A DNA stretch of 64,000 nt, taken from NCBI GenBank assembly GCA_027924645.1, contig BSBN01000809.1, positions 42,438,001 to 42,502,000 on the forward strand. The letters run 5' to 3'. The position numbers and the translations under genes were made by a program. Shown here piece by piece: positions 46,250 to 57,769 of this stretch. The stretch's first letter is position 1, and each line of letters begins with the position of its first letter. Origin of the DNA: Cunninghamia lanceolata (lineage: Eukaryota > Streptophyta > Pinopsida > Cupressales > Cupressaceae). The notes under the pieces are model-generated. The model saw nothing but the letters and a program-made list of their open reading frames with translations, did not search any database and had not been told where the DNA came from.

Positions 46250-46670
46250 TGACTAGTAAATCAGTTGCTAGGTCAAATTGTGAACCAATCTGTGCCATTA
46301 TATCTACCTCAGAATTTTGGGCTCTAGGGACTACTTCAATGTTGAAAGCTTCAAAATCATCTATTAGGTCCCAAATTCTGTGCCTATAGGATCTCATTCT
46401 TACATTCTTGGTCACTGCCTTTTCTCTTATTTGTTTCACTACCAGTTCTGAATCTCCTTTTACTATCAAATTCTTTACTCCTTTTTTCTTTGCCAACATG
46501 AGTCCATGTACCAAGGATTTATACTCAGCATCATTATTAGTGCAAGCAAACTGAAAACGGATGGCTCTTAAAATTTTCTCACCATTTGGGGCAGTAAGGC
46601 AAATTCCTACACCAACACCGTTTTTACTTCTAACCCCATCAAAATTTAGAGTCCAGATTTCTAAGTCTTT
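46250..46670 (-). pseudogene. Archaeal-type RNase H of element G, located before RT
   Basis: In the ORF 46805-45720, residues about 46-185 form an archaeal-type RNase H: WTLNFDGVRSKNGVGVGICL with the first Asp, TNNDAEYKSLVHGLMLA with the Glu, LIVKGDSELVVKQI with the second Asp, and NSEVDIMAQ with the last Asp. All four catalytic acids are visible. This domain type is known from Tat/Ogre-group plant retrotransposons, where it should cut RNA of the hybrid in place of the decayed classical RNase H. Here it sits between protease and RT. The same ORF continues with a linker (FANDFQV-type region, DLFDPEDV) to FAWTYEDL-like RT N-terminus (IAWTYEDLHGY). Confidence 0.85.
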
Positions 46671-46823
46671 TTCAGATTCTTGTGTCTGATTAGGTTCTTC
46701 CCTTTCAACATTTGGGATCTCTTGGTCTTCTTCAAATATGACATAAGTGCCTAAACTAGTGGAGTCATAATTTCCATATGGGTCACTTTGCATCATAGTC
46801 AACAACTAATTATTCTCTTCTTC

Positions 46824-47318
46824 CTATTGGTCATGTTCAGTCCAGTCACCTATCTCGTCAACAAAGATTCTTTCCTCTTTATTCAGCATGGCATGGGCTG
46901 CCTCTAATTTTGGGGTTGGTTCATTTGTGATATGGTCTTTTGATAATGGCTCAGATAGTATCTTCATCTTTGTCTCATATTTGGTTCTCAGAATGAGATG
47001 TGACCAATCTAATGACATGTAACCTCCTATCTTGGCTGTAAAATCTCTGGATAGACATAGACCAAATACAGGGGGAATATCTATGACTACCACATCCTGA
47101 TTCACAATTATATTAGGACAAGTATATAGTTGCAATGAGAGTTGTTTAATTTTCCCTATTGTTTGCACAGATTTCCCATCCAACTGCATAACTCCTCTAG
47201 TAAGTGGCTCATACTTTATCTTCAAAGCATCTGCTATTTGTTTTGGCATTACTGTAGCACTAGCCCCAGAGTCTATCATTGCATTATGTAACAATTTCTT
47301 CCCAATTATCAAAGTCAA
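46824..47318 (-). pseudogene. Aspartic protease of element G
   Basis: LHNAMIDSGASATVMPKQIA holds the catalytic D-S-G triplet, and IPPVFGLCLSRDF takes the place of the second conserved motif. The frame is that of Gag upstream, from which it is separated by one TAG (47319-47321), and of the archaeal RNase H downstream, separated by two TAG codons near 46806-46826. Confidence 0.85.
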
Positions 47319-49157
47319 CTAAAAGGGCTCTGGTTTGAATTTACCTACCTCAAGTGCATTGTTCAACAAGGCTGTTGTCTGCAGAGGTACAGTATTTTTG
47401 AGCTGTAGCTTTTCTTTATCAGCGGGTCCTCCTTTGGCACCAGTATGTTTAGGCACTTCTTGGCCCTGCAGAGCTTCTTGCAACAGTGTCTTCTGCTCAA
47501 GAATAGCTAGCATGTCCCAGATTGATACATGTGCTGGTGTCCTTTTTAGCTGATCCACCACGTTCACAGGTCCTAATGCTTGGGCCTTTGAGTAATAAGG
47601 GTACCTTGCTTTTTCTTGAACTTGTCCAGAGGCTACTTGATTCTGCACAGGCTGGGACATTTCTTATCTAGAAACTGTCTTTTGATGATCTTCAAAAGGG
47701 GGAGCTCCCTTGATCTCATTATTAGTAGCTTCAGGTTGTTCCATCATTCTCCTCTTTGCTTTGGTATAGTAATCTGATTGCACTAATGGCTTCTTGGAAG
47801 TAGATGCTTCATTCAAGAATACTGACTCTTCATCTTCAATCCATGAAAATAAAGCATGCTCAGGGGCTATTTCCTCCTCCTGTTGTAAGGACATTCCTTG
47901 CATCTGGGCAACCAGGACTGCATTTTGTACACCAGGAGACTAATATTGTGAAGTGTTAGAAGTTGCAAATTGTCCTTCTAATCCTCTTTGTTCTGCTATT
48001 TTTTGTTGTAAATTTCCTCTGGGGCAGTCTCTGGGCATATGGGCATTATTGCAAGGAAAACACCAAGCATTTGTGCCATCTGCAAAATTATTTTGCCCTG
48101 GAACAATCGCCCTGTTGGGATTGGGAGCAACAGTCTGTAGAGGTGTAGGGACTATGAATAACTGGTTTGATGGCTGAGGGTTAGTTTGCCTTTGAGGACC
48201 TTGATATTGATTTGAGTGAAAGGGAGGTCTATTTCCTTGGTATCCTTGATATTGGGGTTTTGGATAAGGGTTCTGTTGTCTTTTCAGATTGATTATCTCA
48301 TTTGAAAAGGTTCTTAAAATGTTCTTGACATCATCCATTTCAGATGATTGAACTGGGGCAGCTACTTTAGCGGGTTGTTGGGGAAATGTATACATAGACA
48401 CAGGTGGAGTTATGGGATTAGGAGCTTCTTAAGGTAGGGGTAAGATAATCTCTGGGAACATGGGCATAGGAGGCCTTGGGGGTAACTTTCCAGCATCTAT
48501 TAAATTATTTTCAGCCTTGACTGCTAATTCATAAGCTTTTGGTAGTGTCTGACCTCCAAGGGACTGAATCATTACGGAGATATCTGAGTTTAGAGCTTTA
48601 AGGTAAAACACAATAGCCATAACTGGTAATGGTCTTGCTGTGGTAGGAATCCTCTCCCAAGTCTTTTGAAATCTTGAATTGAAGTCAGTCATAGCTTCTT
48701 GTGGTGCCCTTTTGATGGTGATCAATTGTTGCAGCAAAAAAGATTTATCACCCTTTTCCTTAAATCTTTCAAAGAAAGCATCACCACGCTGATCCCATGT
48801 GGATATTGTGTTTGGGGTTAAAGATCTATACCAGTCCAGAGCCTTCCCCTAGAAGGAAGCTACTAACAACCTTATAGCCACATTCTGTTGAGTGATCACA
48901 TGCACTGCACAAACATCAGATACATCTTGCAAATGCTCTTCAGGTGTCTTGAAATCTTCCCCACTGAATTTAGGTAGAGCCTTCAGGGTGTTGGCTGGAA
49001 TGGGATCCCAAGTGGCTGGTGGTACTGGGAGAATCAGAGGACTGCCAGTGTTCCAATTTGCATAATTCCTTGGGGCTATAGGTGCTCCCATGTTTGCTCT
49101 TGGTGGTGCTACAAACTGATTCACTCTTCTCCTTGGATTAGCTACTAGTGGTGGCAA
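47319..49157 (-). pseudogene. gag of element G
   Basis: One frame from Met 49157 (MPPLVANPRRRVNQF) to 47319, broken by about five stops (near 48849, 48429, 47940, 47664 and 47319), nearly all explained by CAG or CAA to TAG or TAA. Gag core: TLKALPKFSGEDFKTPEEH, then KALDWYRSLTPNTI and FFERFKEKGDKSFLLQQL, EAMTDFNSRFQKTWERIP. One zinc knuckle, CFPCNNAHMPRDC, with His and three Cys. A Gln/Pro/Asn-rich linker precedes it (YPKPQYQGYQGNRPPF). Length about 610 codons. Confidence 0.85.
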
Positions 49158-49263
49158 AAGAATGCCTGGATTAACAGCAAATCGAGATCTCGTTACAAGT
49201 CCATAGCTCTGACTCCCTATAGCTCTCTAGTTCATACAATCTTGACAAAAACTTCAAGAAATG

Positions 49264-49281
49264 GTCCCACCGGACGTGCCA
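49264..49281 (-). promoter_or_regulatory. Primer-binding site of element G
   Basis: The minus strand reads TGGCACGTCCGGTGGGAC, five bases after the LTR end CATCAACA. This PBS type is frequent in plant gypsy elements. Confidence 0.8.
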
Positions 49282-50926
49282 AAAACTGTTGATGTGTAAA
49301 ATTGCGCAGGTTCCAACACCAACATGGGAAGTTTTAGGAATGTGGGACTTGCTACCTGAAACAACCTCTAGATTTTAAAGAAGCTGGCTCTTCTCTATTT
49401 TGTATGGGTTTTAGGAAAAAGGGTAGAAATTAACAGAAATAAAGATACAGTCAAAGCAAATTTATCTATGGCGATGTGCCTGAATAATAAGTATCTCTCT
49501 CAACTTAAGCACAGTGAAGCTATCCTCAAGATTCGGTTACGTTAAAGAGCAAATGTTGCATGATTAACATAAACAGATATAATGAATAAACTCAAAGGCT
49601 CACGAACAGACAATTTACAATGACAGAAAATATCAACCAAGGCACAGGACTCTGTCTTTCTCATTAATTTTTCAGCAACATAAAAGGCACAGATACATGC
49701 ACAGTTACATTTACTTCTGAATCAAGAATAACAAAAATAAAGGCAAAATGATATTACTGGTCACAGCAAAAGTCTCAAACTTCTTAAATCTCTGACAAAA
49801 AACTCTTAGCAAAAGTTATCTATGAATGAATTTCTTTACTCCATCGCCAATGTTGCATATTTATAGCACAGGATTAACCCTAGATTGTCTGCACAATCGA
49901 ATCCCAACAGCCTAACCGAACTGGAGATAACTGAGGGTCTCTGACAGTTAAAAATCCTTTAGATCCGCAAACAGCTACAGTAACTGCCAGTCCATTGGCT
50001 ATAAAAAATCATATGTGGCGCGTCTCCTAATAAAGAACAGACACTTGGTGGTTTCCGCAATCTCTAAACAATGAACTCTGAGACACATGGCAGCGTTCGC
50101 GCACTTAGAACTTGAAACTTCTTCTCGGGAGAAACAGGAAACTGACACATGGCACCGTCCGCGGCACTTAGAAACAATATGGGTCTCGCTCTGCACTCTC
50201 TTGCTAAATTGTGACTCTATATTCGGGTGGCCCCTGCTTGTGACATCTATCGCGATCCGCTGCTTTCAAACCTAAAGACACTGTTAGAAAAGGGGCCCAC
50301 AACTCTACGTTCATAAGCTTTCAAACAGGGATAGGTGGTAGCATCCGCTACAACTATGAACTGGGTATGTGGCGACTTCCGCAGCCTTCTTGAAACATTA
50401 AAACCTTTTTGAGACTCATGCGGATGCAAACACATGACGCTTTCTGCCTAACTTGAGAAACATTTAATAAATTGAAGAAAGAGATGGAAACTTTACATCT
50501 CGGGACCATATCCACCACGTGGCACCTTTCGCCTCACTTAAGCTCTATACTAAAACTTGCGTGGAGACTGCCACTTGTCGCCGTCTGCATCATTTGAGAA
50601 ACCTTTATTAACACTGTAGAAAAGTTAGAAAACCTTTCACTTAGGCGCTACATCCACCACGTGTCGCTTTCCGCTGCATTTGAGACTTTAAAACTGGGGA
50701 CCCACCTCCATACTTCACTGAACGGCGAAACATAAGAACCAACATAACGCGGAGGCTGACACATGTCAAGCTTTGCAGCAGTGTGAAGGACACATGGCTC
50801 ATTTTGCAGCTCATACAGAAACTTTAAAGAAACTTTGAAACTCAAGCGGATGCCAACACTTGGCAAGTTCCGCGGCTAGTAACTTTAGACAATATTGAAA
50901 TAGCTTCCACCACGTGGCACGATCCG

Positions 50927-52900
50927 TGTAATGTCCCTTACCCGACTTGCCCTAGAATTCGCTTGTGGATTTTATTCTCTTTAAATATTCTCTTGGAATC
51001 GTACCTGTAACAATATATATATATGTACAAATCCATATTGCCATATGTCAGTTCTAATATCAATTTCCCAGCAATTCAACATAATCAACTTACAAATGAA
51101 AACACATAAGAAAGAAGAGTCACTCAGCATGCCAGGGAGGAGAAGTCATAAATCCTTAGTAGCCTAAGGACTACCACAGTCCTATTGCCCGAACCCTTGA
51201 CGAGGGCCTATGGGGGCTGGTCCTTTTGCCGAATCCCTCGTCTGGGCCTATGGGGGCATATTCCAATGTGGGACCCCCATCTCTCCATGGTCCAAACCTT
51301 TGACTCGGGCCTACGGGAGCATAATGCCCAAACCCTTGTCTCAGGCCTATGGGGATGGAACCTTAGATGGGTTTTATAGGCAATCTACTAAGACTTATGC
51401 ATTCACCCCTCCTGGCTGAATCACAAACAAAATATATGCAGTTTCCACATAATTCCAATTTATACAATTTGCCTTTATCACTAGGAAATGAATCATATAG
51501 TAGTATATGATGCAACATACGATATATCAGAGTGCAAACAGTTTCTAGCTAGTTTCAAATATGCAGTTATTCTTTTATCTATTTTCATTCTGCTTCCATT
51601 ATGCTATAAGAGATTCAAACAAAAATGTAGATGACAGGACAAAAACAATAATCAGAGAAGTTATATTTATTCACAGTCATCCTTATAGTTTTCTAGTTTT
51701 ATGGCTTCATTCTGATACAAACTACTGTACAATATAACAACCATCATTTATATACACCTATAGATGGAAATTAGTACCTAGACATATCATAATGATTTGC
51801 AGTTATTATCCTAATGAAAGTCACAATTGCCATGACACAATTCCCTTATTTCCTAGTCCCAATTTCCTCACAGCGGAATGAATTAAACCATGTCAGGGAT
51901 AGGTTTATGCATTTTAAATGAGAAAGACAAAGCATATGAAATAATATTATTGTTGAATAGAGGGCACTAGATGCTAGGACTGAGTGAGGAATCTCACCTG
52001 AGCCTTGATGAACACATCATCAATTTCTTATGTCTCATATGGATATGCTGCAATTATTGTCTTTAATTTCATAATATAAATATATATATTCTAAACTCAA
52101 GAAAATATATACATCTTATTCTCTCTTGATGCTGGTATGCTTAGTTATGTACTTCACTTTAGAATATATATATTCTTAATTTTAGTAAAGTATTTTATTC
52201 TCCTTTATCCTTTTCCTGTTGAATGAATGATCGATGGTGATCTAACTTCCATTGCATTTATGTTTTGTGTTTTTTTTTATTTTGATGAGATATCTTCACA
52301 ATGCCCACCAATATTCTCTTTATATCTTGATCGGTGCCTTTTCATCAATAGTCACCACTTTATAAGGTGATCTCTAACCTATTTGTTCATTCACTGTTTA
52401 GTTAATATTATTTAATAATAATCACTCCTTTATTAGAGTGTCTACTCTAGTATTCGCTGCTTGTAAGGAATATTAATAGTTACTTAACAATTACTACTTT
52501 ATTCTCTTATATGAGATATTTGCTGCAAAAAGTCAAGTCTTATAATATATATATAAATATATTTATTTATATAAATTTATAATGTTATAATAATATTTAT
52601 TTATATAAGATTATATATATATATATATTTAAATTATAATATTGGATATTTAATATTTATGCTTATATATATATTTATAATATAAAATAGTCATAATGAT
52701 GTTATATTTATATGTTATAAATTATATAATAATATTATATAATAATACTTAAATCAATAATACAATAAATATATTGTATTTTCATAATATTAATTAATAT
52801 TATTATATATGTTGATTAAATATATTTGACCAAAGTGATTTCTCTGTCCATGATGTTTAAATCTTTAATTTAAACAATGCCCTAATATGGGGACATGACA
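50927..52900 (-). mobile_element. Solo LTR H nested in the 5' LTR of G
   Basis: TGTAATGTCCC at 50927 to GGGGACATGACA at 52900, exact TSD ATCCG (50922-50926 and 52901-52905). The empty site is preserved in the other LTR of G. The palindrome GTTTAAATCTTTAATTTAAAC is at 52855-52875. 52540-52830 is AT-rich low-complexity sequence. Confidence 0.95.
51187..51365 (+). repeat. Degenerate minisatellite inside solo LTR H
   Basis: About four units of the form CGAACCCTTGACGAGGGCCTATGGGGG recur at roughly 45-bp steps, much richer in GC than the surrounding LTR. Confidence 0.6.
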
Positions 52901-53115
52901 ATCCGCGTTAAAGTTATAACATAGAGACAAAAGTGCGGCTACCACTGAGGCTCGACACTTGTCAAGTTCCGCGCTACTCTGAGACTTTGGCAAAAAGAAA
53001 CCCTTGCAGAAACCCTCGCGGAAATGCGAAAACTTTCACAGGAACACTTGCAGAGGCAAAAACTGAAACCCGCTATAACCCGCTGATGCACTGCAACTGA
53101 AACAAAATGTAGAGT

Positions 53116-54018
53116 AAATTGAGGATGGCGATATCCAAAGCGGTGGAAGAAAACCCGGATGAAGGTAAGGTAGAGGACGACGTCATAGTGGAACCACTGC
53201 CGACTGGTGAGCAAGTGCTTGACCCAAGACTATTGGCAATTGACATGGGAAAGAAATCGACGACAGTCCACATGGAAATCCTCGAAAGGAACCTGACGAG
53301 CACAATAGTGGACGGGGGATTTGGGGTGAATGTACTTCCAGAAGAAACTTGGAAAAGCCTCAGCAAGCCTACATTGTGGCCACAGAACTTCCAGTTAGTG
53401 GGAGCTAACCAGCACAAAATCAAAGCGTTGGGAGTGCTAATGGCTCAAAAGGTAAGGATTGGTACTCAACAGTTCTTATTAAATTTTGTAGTTATTACAG
53501 CACAAAAGGCCTCTTATGATGCATTACTCGGCCAAGGGTGCCTAATAGCTGCCAAGGCCAACCACAATTGGAAGAACACCCTCTCAATAGAACACAAAGG
53601 TAAGAAATTTGTCATCGATCTGAGAACTCAGACCGTTAGTGAAGAAATGGTATCGGATTCCGACTCAGATAGTGGTGACACAATGATCGGGGAAAAAGAA
53701 GGTCCGTGGAGCCAGACAACGAAGGTTTACCAAAATTACAAGAATGCTCAGAAGACGAGACAAACTCCTTCAGCGGGTTGTTCCATTGGCAGATGGAAGA
53801 CTAAATTTTTCCAACCAGAGTGTAACATGATCTCAATAAAAGAAATTGGCAAGTGCTCTCAGGCGAATAGTGAACCAATCGGCAACACTCGACTGACCGA
53901 TGAAACACTTGGGAAGAAGAAATTGACGAGTGACAAAGAGGCGGAAGATAATAACCACCATGAGGTAACTCACTTTTCTGGCTATATGGAGAATAAAAGG
54001 AAGGGGATGTCGAAATAG
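53116..54018 (+). pseudogene. Protease region of element A
   Basis: Follows G in the frame left at 36948. About 300 residues: KLRMAISKAVEENPDEG, then the retropepsin fold with catalytic triplet D-G-G in STIVDGGFGVNVLPEETW and a second motif YDALLGQGCLIAAK. HNWKNTLSIEHKGKKFVIDL is the usual strand after it. The C-terminal part is acidic and low in complexity (SDSDSDSGD). The frame ends at a stop just before the RT frame begins, one base shift away. Confidence 0.85.
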
Positions 54019-54023
54019 ATAAC

Positions 54024-54968
54024 ATGTCGGCACACAAATTTGGAAGTGAAGAGAATATTATGTACAAGGAACCCTTGACGAAGAAAGTTAATCTCGACGA
54101 GGAGAGCAACCCTCAGGAAGAGAATATCATGTACAAGGAACCCTCGACGAAGAAATTTAATCTCGGCCAAGAGAGCAACCCTCAAGTGAGCCTCGTTGGA
54201 AATGACTGGGATCGAGTACTTAAAGCAGCAGCCTTCAAAATTTTTATGGAGTACAAGGATGTTTTTGCCTGGACCTACAAGGACCTGAAGGGGTTACCGC
54301 AAGAATTATGTAGAATCCCACTGATACCAGGAGCACGGCCGGTGAGGAAAAGGCTGTACAGAATGAACAAAAACTATGCCACCAAAGTTCAGGAAGAAAT
54401 AGAAAAAATGCTGGAGGCCGGGATAATTTTTAAGGTGGAGATGAGCGAGTGGGTTTCGACAATCGTCATCTCACTGAAAAAAGAAGGGGGGCAGATTCAC
54501 ATATGTGTCAACTTCAGGTGCCTCAATGCAATCACCATCAAAGACCCCTTCCCCATTCCATTTACATACTCAATCCTGGAGGAAGTAGCCAGACACGAGA
54601 TATACTCATTCATGGATGGGTTCTTTGGATACAACCAAATTAGCATCGCCGAGGAAGACAAGTTGAAAACAACATTCGTGGTGGAAGAAGGTGTGTACGC
54701 ATACAACTGAATGTCATTCGGTCTATGCAATGTGTCGGCTACGTTTCAGAGAATTATTCTTTACAGATTTGACAAAATGTCGGTGGGTAATTTTAAAGCA
54801 TTCCTGGACGATTGGTCAATTTATAGTGACCAACAGACACATTTGAAGGCTCACCGAGTGTATGGAGTGTTGCAGGTCCACACGGTTGGCTCTAAATCCA
54901 AAGAAGTGTTGTTTCATGGTTGCTGCAAGGAAAACTTCTGGGCCACATTGTATGCAAGGCATGACTAA
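54024..54968 (+). pseudogene. Reverse transcriptase of element A
   Basis: A leader with a 69-bp tandem duplication (54048-54185) precedes FAWTYKDLKGLPQEL. RT motifs: VRKRLYRMNKNYATKV, HICVNFRCLNAITIKD, YSFMDGFFGYNQISIA, and the catalytic box AFLDDWSIYS with both Asp. A stop at 54708-54710 sits within the YxW.MSFGL segment, and frameshifts break the part after 54900. The thumb region and connection are only partly readable. Confidence 0.85.
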
Positions 54969-55094
54969 AGGCAGATCCTGACAAGATGCAGGTAATTGTG
55001 GAGATGGAAGCTCCGGGAGATGTCACCGGGGTAAAATCATTCCTCGACCATGTTGGCTATTATGGAAGGTTTATCAAAAAATTACTCAAGTATC

Positions 55095-55727
55095 CTATCC
55101 CCTGGACATGCTAACGAGAAAAGGAGTACCATTTGTGTGGACTGACAAGCAACAAAAAGCGTTTGAAGAGTTAAAGATGAGATTAATCAGTGCACCAATT
55201 CTGGCATATCCGAACTGGGACAAGGAGTTCCATGTGCACGTGGTCGTGTCGAACTTTGCAATCGAAGCCACCTTGGCACACATTGGACCCCATGGTCTTG
55301 ACCACCTAGTATACTTTGCCAACCGACTACTCTCGAAGGTCAAACAGAACTATAGTACGACCGAGAGGGAGGCTCTGGGGATGGTTTACTCAGTTCAAAA
55401 GTGAAGGCATTACCTGTTGGCGACACCATTCACCTACGTGGATCACCAAGCTTTAATGTAACTGGTAAATAAACCTATAATTTAGGGGAGAATTAGTAGT
55501 GGTTGCTACTGTTGCAAGAGTTTACTTTCACAATTATCATACAACCGGGGAAGAGTCACATAATTGCCGAGCAGTTGTCACATATCAAGTTAGGAGAACC
55601 GGCGGATGGAGTAGATGAAGACTTTTCCGATGCTCACCTATTCCAAATAGCTACCCCTCCCAGCTTGGTACGAAAAGATTGGCAAGTACCTCTCAACGTC
55701 AACCTTCCCTTAGGAGATGTTGGCTAG
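55095..55727 (+). pseudogene. RNase H of element A
   Basis: VWTDKQQKAFEELKMRLISA, then EFHVHVVVSNFAIEATLAH, where the first catalytic Asp has become Val, and NYSTTEREALGMVYSVQK, which keeps the Glu. A further frame gives YVDHQALM in place of the TDH.AL motif and the C-terminal linker FTIIIQPGKSHIIAEQLSHI and DGVDEDFSDAHLFQI. Two stops and one frameshift. Confidence 0.8.
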
Positions 55728-55767
55728 TGAAAGGCGGAAACTTGCACTCAAAAGCAAAACATTCTAG

Positions 55768-57174
55768 TTGATAAACAGGCTTCTCTGTAAGATGGATCCC
55801 AACCATATTCTCAGGAGATGTGTGATGGAAGAGGAAATAAGGAGTGTATTGACGGAAGCCCATGAAGGACTCGTCGGGGGACATATGGGTTCGGATGCCA
55901 CGAAAAGGAAGGTTTTGCTTGTCGGACTGTGGTGGCCGACATTGCATACAGATGCCTAGGAATGGGTAATCCAATGCGACACCTGCCAAAGGGTAGGAAG
56001 ACCTTTAAAAAGAGATTACATGCCCTTGTCGCCATCACAACCCCAAGAATTGTTTGAAAGGTGGGGACTTGACTTCATAGGGCCATTGAAAGTGAGTCAG
56101 TTGCACAGATGCTGGTATATCATGGTGGCCACGAAGTACTTAACCAAATGGGCATAAGCAAGGGCACTGGAAGACAATACCGCCTTAAGCACATCAAGGT
56201 TTATATACAAGCAGATAGTGACAAGGTACAGAATACCAATCCAACTGACGAGTGATCATGGGGGACACCTCGTCAACCACGTCATTCGGCTTATGACGAC
56301 GGAATTCAAAATCTTCCACACATTATCAAGCTCGTATTACCCAAGGGAAAATGGACAAGCAGAATCAACGAATAAGGTGCTGGTATCAATGATTCACAAG
56401 TCGTGTGGTATTGAAGGGTCGGACTGGGAAGCAAGGTTACCGGCAGTGTTATGGGCCTACTGAACAACCTACAAAGTGACAAATGGACACACACCCTTTC
56501 AGCTGATGTATGGTCAAGAAGCTGTAGTGCCAGCCGAATACCTCGTACCAAGTCTAAGGATAGCAATGGAAAATAGATTGGGGGATAGGAAGAGTTTAAA
56601 AGAAAGATTATTCCAGTTAAACAAATTAGACGAGAAGAGAATCATGGCTCAATAGTCGACGGAGGTTATGCAAAGACGGCGGAAATATTGGCACGACAAA
56701 CACCTCCGTAAGATGGAATTCTGACCCAGGCAGTTAGTTTTAAAGTACAACGGTCGCAACGAGATTAAGCCTGGGAAGTTTAAAGTCCGTTGGTTGGGAC
56801 CGTTCCGAGTACGGGAAATGGACAACGGGGCTATAAAGCTCGACAATTTGGATAGAACTCCAATCAAGGATGTAGTAAATGGGTCTAAGTTGAAAATCTA
56901 CAAGGAAAGAAGAGAAGAACCAGTACAAGTAAACATGCTTGGATACGCAGTTAAAAACCAGTGTGGAATAGAAGGAAGAGACAAACAATCTATGGAATCT
57001 GGTGCAACAAGCAAGATTGATGGAATTGTTTTTTCGAGCACGCATTTTGAACCAGTGATTGGATTCTTTGGACCCAGAACACTACAAATCGGAGCAAGAG
57101 AAGGCATAATTGATGATGACAATGGTGGTTCGTGGGTAAACAAGGACAATCAAGATGACGAAGAAGAGGCCTAG
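55768..57174 (+). pseudogene. Integrase of element A
   Basis: One frame with several stops (near 55957, 56156, 56461, 56655, 56724). Zinc finger EAHEGLVGGHMG and CDTCQRVG. Core: Asp in WGLDFIGPL, Asp in LTSDHGGHLV, Glu in QAESTNKVLV, all three present. C-terminal part LVLKYNGRNEIKPGKF and VRWLGPFRVREMDNGAIKL, then an acidic tail ending in DDEEEA. No chromodomain, which separates A from chromoviruses such as B. Confidence 0.85.
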
Positions 57175-57221
57175 AACGAATGGATAAGAGAATGTAATAA
57201 GGTGCGGGATAATTCGAGTTT

Positions 57222-57707
57222 TTGTTACCAAAAGAGGTAAAGGCCCCGCCAAAGCGAAAATACTTAGCAGAAAGCATGTTTATTGTCGAACAATTAGCCT
57301 ATTGTGATGAAATTTGGGAGCTAAGGGTGAGAAACTGGCCAAATGGAGCACCTCGTAGACAGCTTCCTAGAAGTCGAATTTGGAAAGCAAAATATAGGAC
57401 CAAGAATTTGAAAATGAATATGGACGGTAAAACCTTTCAAAGGATTCAAGAACCTATGGGATGGAATTTGATAAGCATCAGGGACCAATCCCTGATATTT
57501 GATCAAATATGCCAATTGGAAGAGGTCGACCAATGCTGTTCCAATGACTGTTTGCGACAGAAAGGCTATGTGGAGTGCATATTCCGTCACATGTCGGATA
57601 TTGAAATTCTAGAGGAAGATAAGAAGACTACCAAGTCGACCAAGTCAGAAATTGAAATTTTGGAGGAAGATAAGGAGATGCCCAAGACAACCAAGTCAGG
57701 TAGGTAA
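57222..57707 (+). CDS. Unrecognised small ORF downstream of integrase in A
   Basis: 161 codons from 57222, basic then acidic: KAPPKRKYLAESMFIVEQLA, a Trp/Arg-rich middle, then two copies of an acidic unit SDIEILEEDK / SEIEILEEDKE. The frame differs from integrase. It may be the end of the polyprotein after a shift, or chance. An A-rich tract follows at 57715-57765. Confidence 0.35.
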   Translation: MLPKEVKAPPKRKYLAESMFIVEQLAYCDEIWELRVRNWPNGAPRRQLPRSRIWKAKYRTKNLKMNMDGKTFQRIQEPMGWNLISIRDQSLIFDQICQLEEVDQCCSNDCLRQKGYVECIFRHMSDIEILEEDKKTTKSTKSEIEILEEDKEMPKTTKSGR

Positions 57708-57769
57708 ACTAAGAAAAGAAAAAATTGATGAAAAAAAAAATAAAAAAATGGAAAAAAAAAAAAAACTCT

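Larger units (their letters stand above)
36949..53110 (-). mobile_element. Element G: Tat-like Ty3/gypsy retrotransposon with two RNase H domains
   Basis: LTRs at 36949-38807 and 49287-53110 (the latter containing solo LTR H). A TSD AGAGT at 36944-36948 and 53111-53115 is likely, because joining there keeps the frame of A. The minus-strand order is PBS, gag, protease, archaeal-type RNase H, RT, degenerate RNase H, integrase, 490-bp spacer, second long ORF, 3' LTR. gag through the archaeal RNase H is one frame broken only by stops; a single shift near 45590 leads to RT-integrase. An archaeal-type RNase H is the hallmark of Tat-lineage plant elements; its place before RT is unusual as far as I recall. 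Confidence 0.9.
49287..53110 (-). repeat. 5' LTR of element G, interrupted by solo LTR H
   Basis: Without H and one TSD copy it is about 1.85 kb and closely matches 36949-38807. The join across H reads CACGATCCG|CGTTAAAG, exactly as in the uninterrupted 3' LTR near 38590-38606. Confidence 0.88.
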
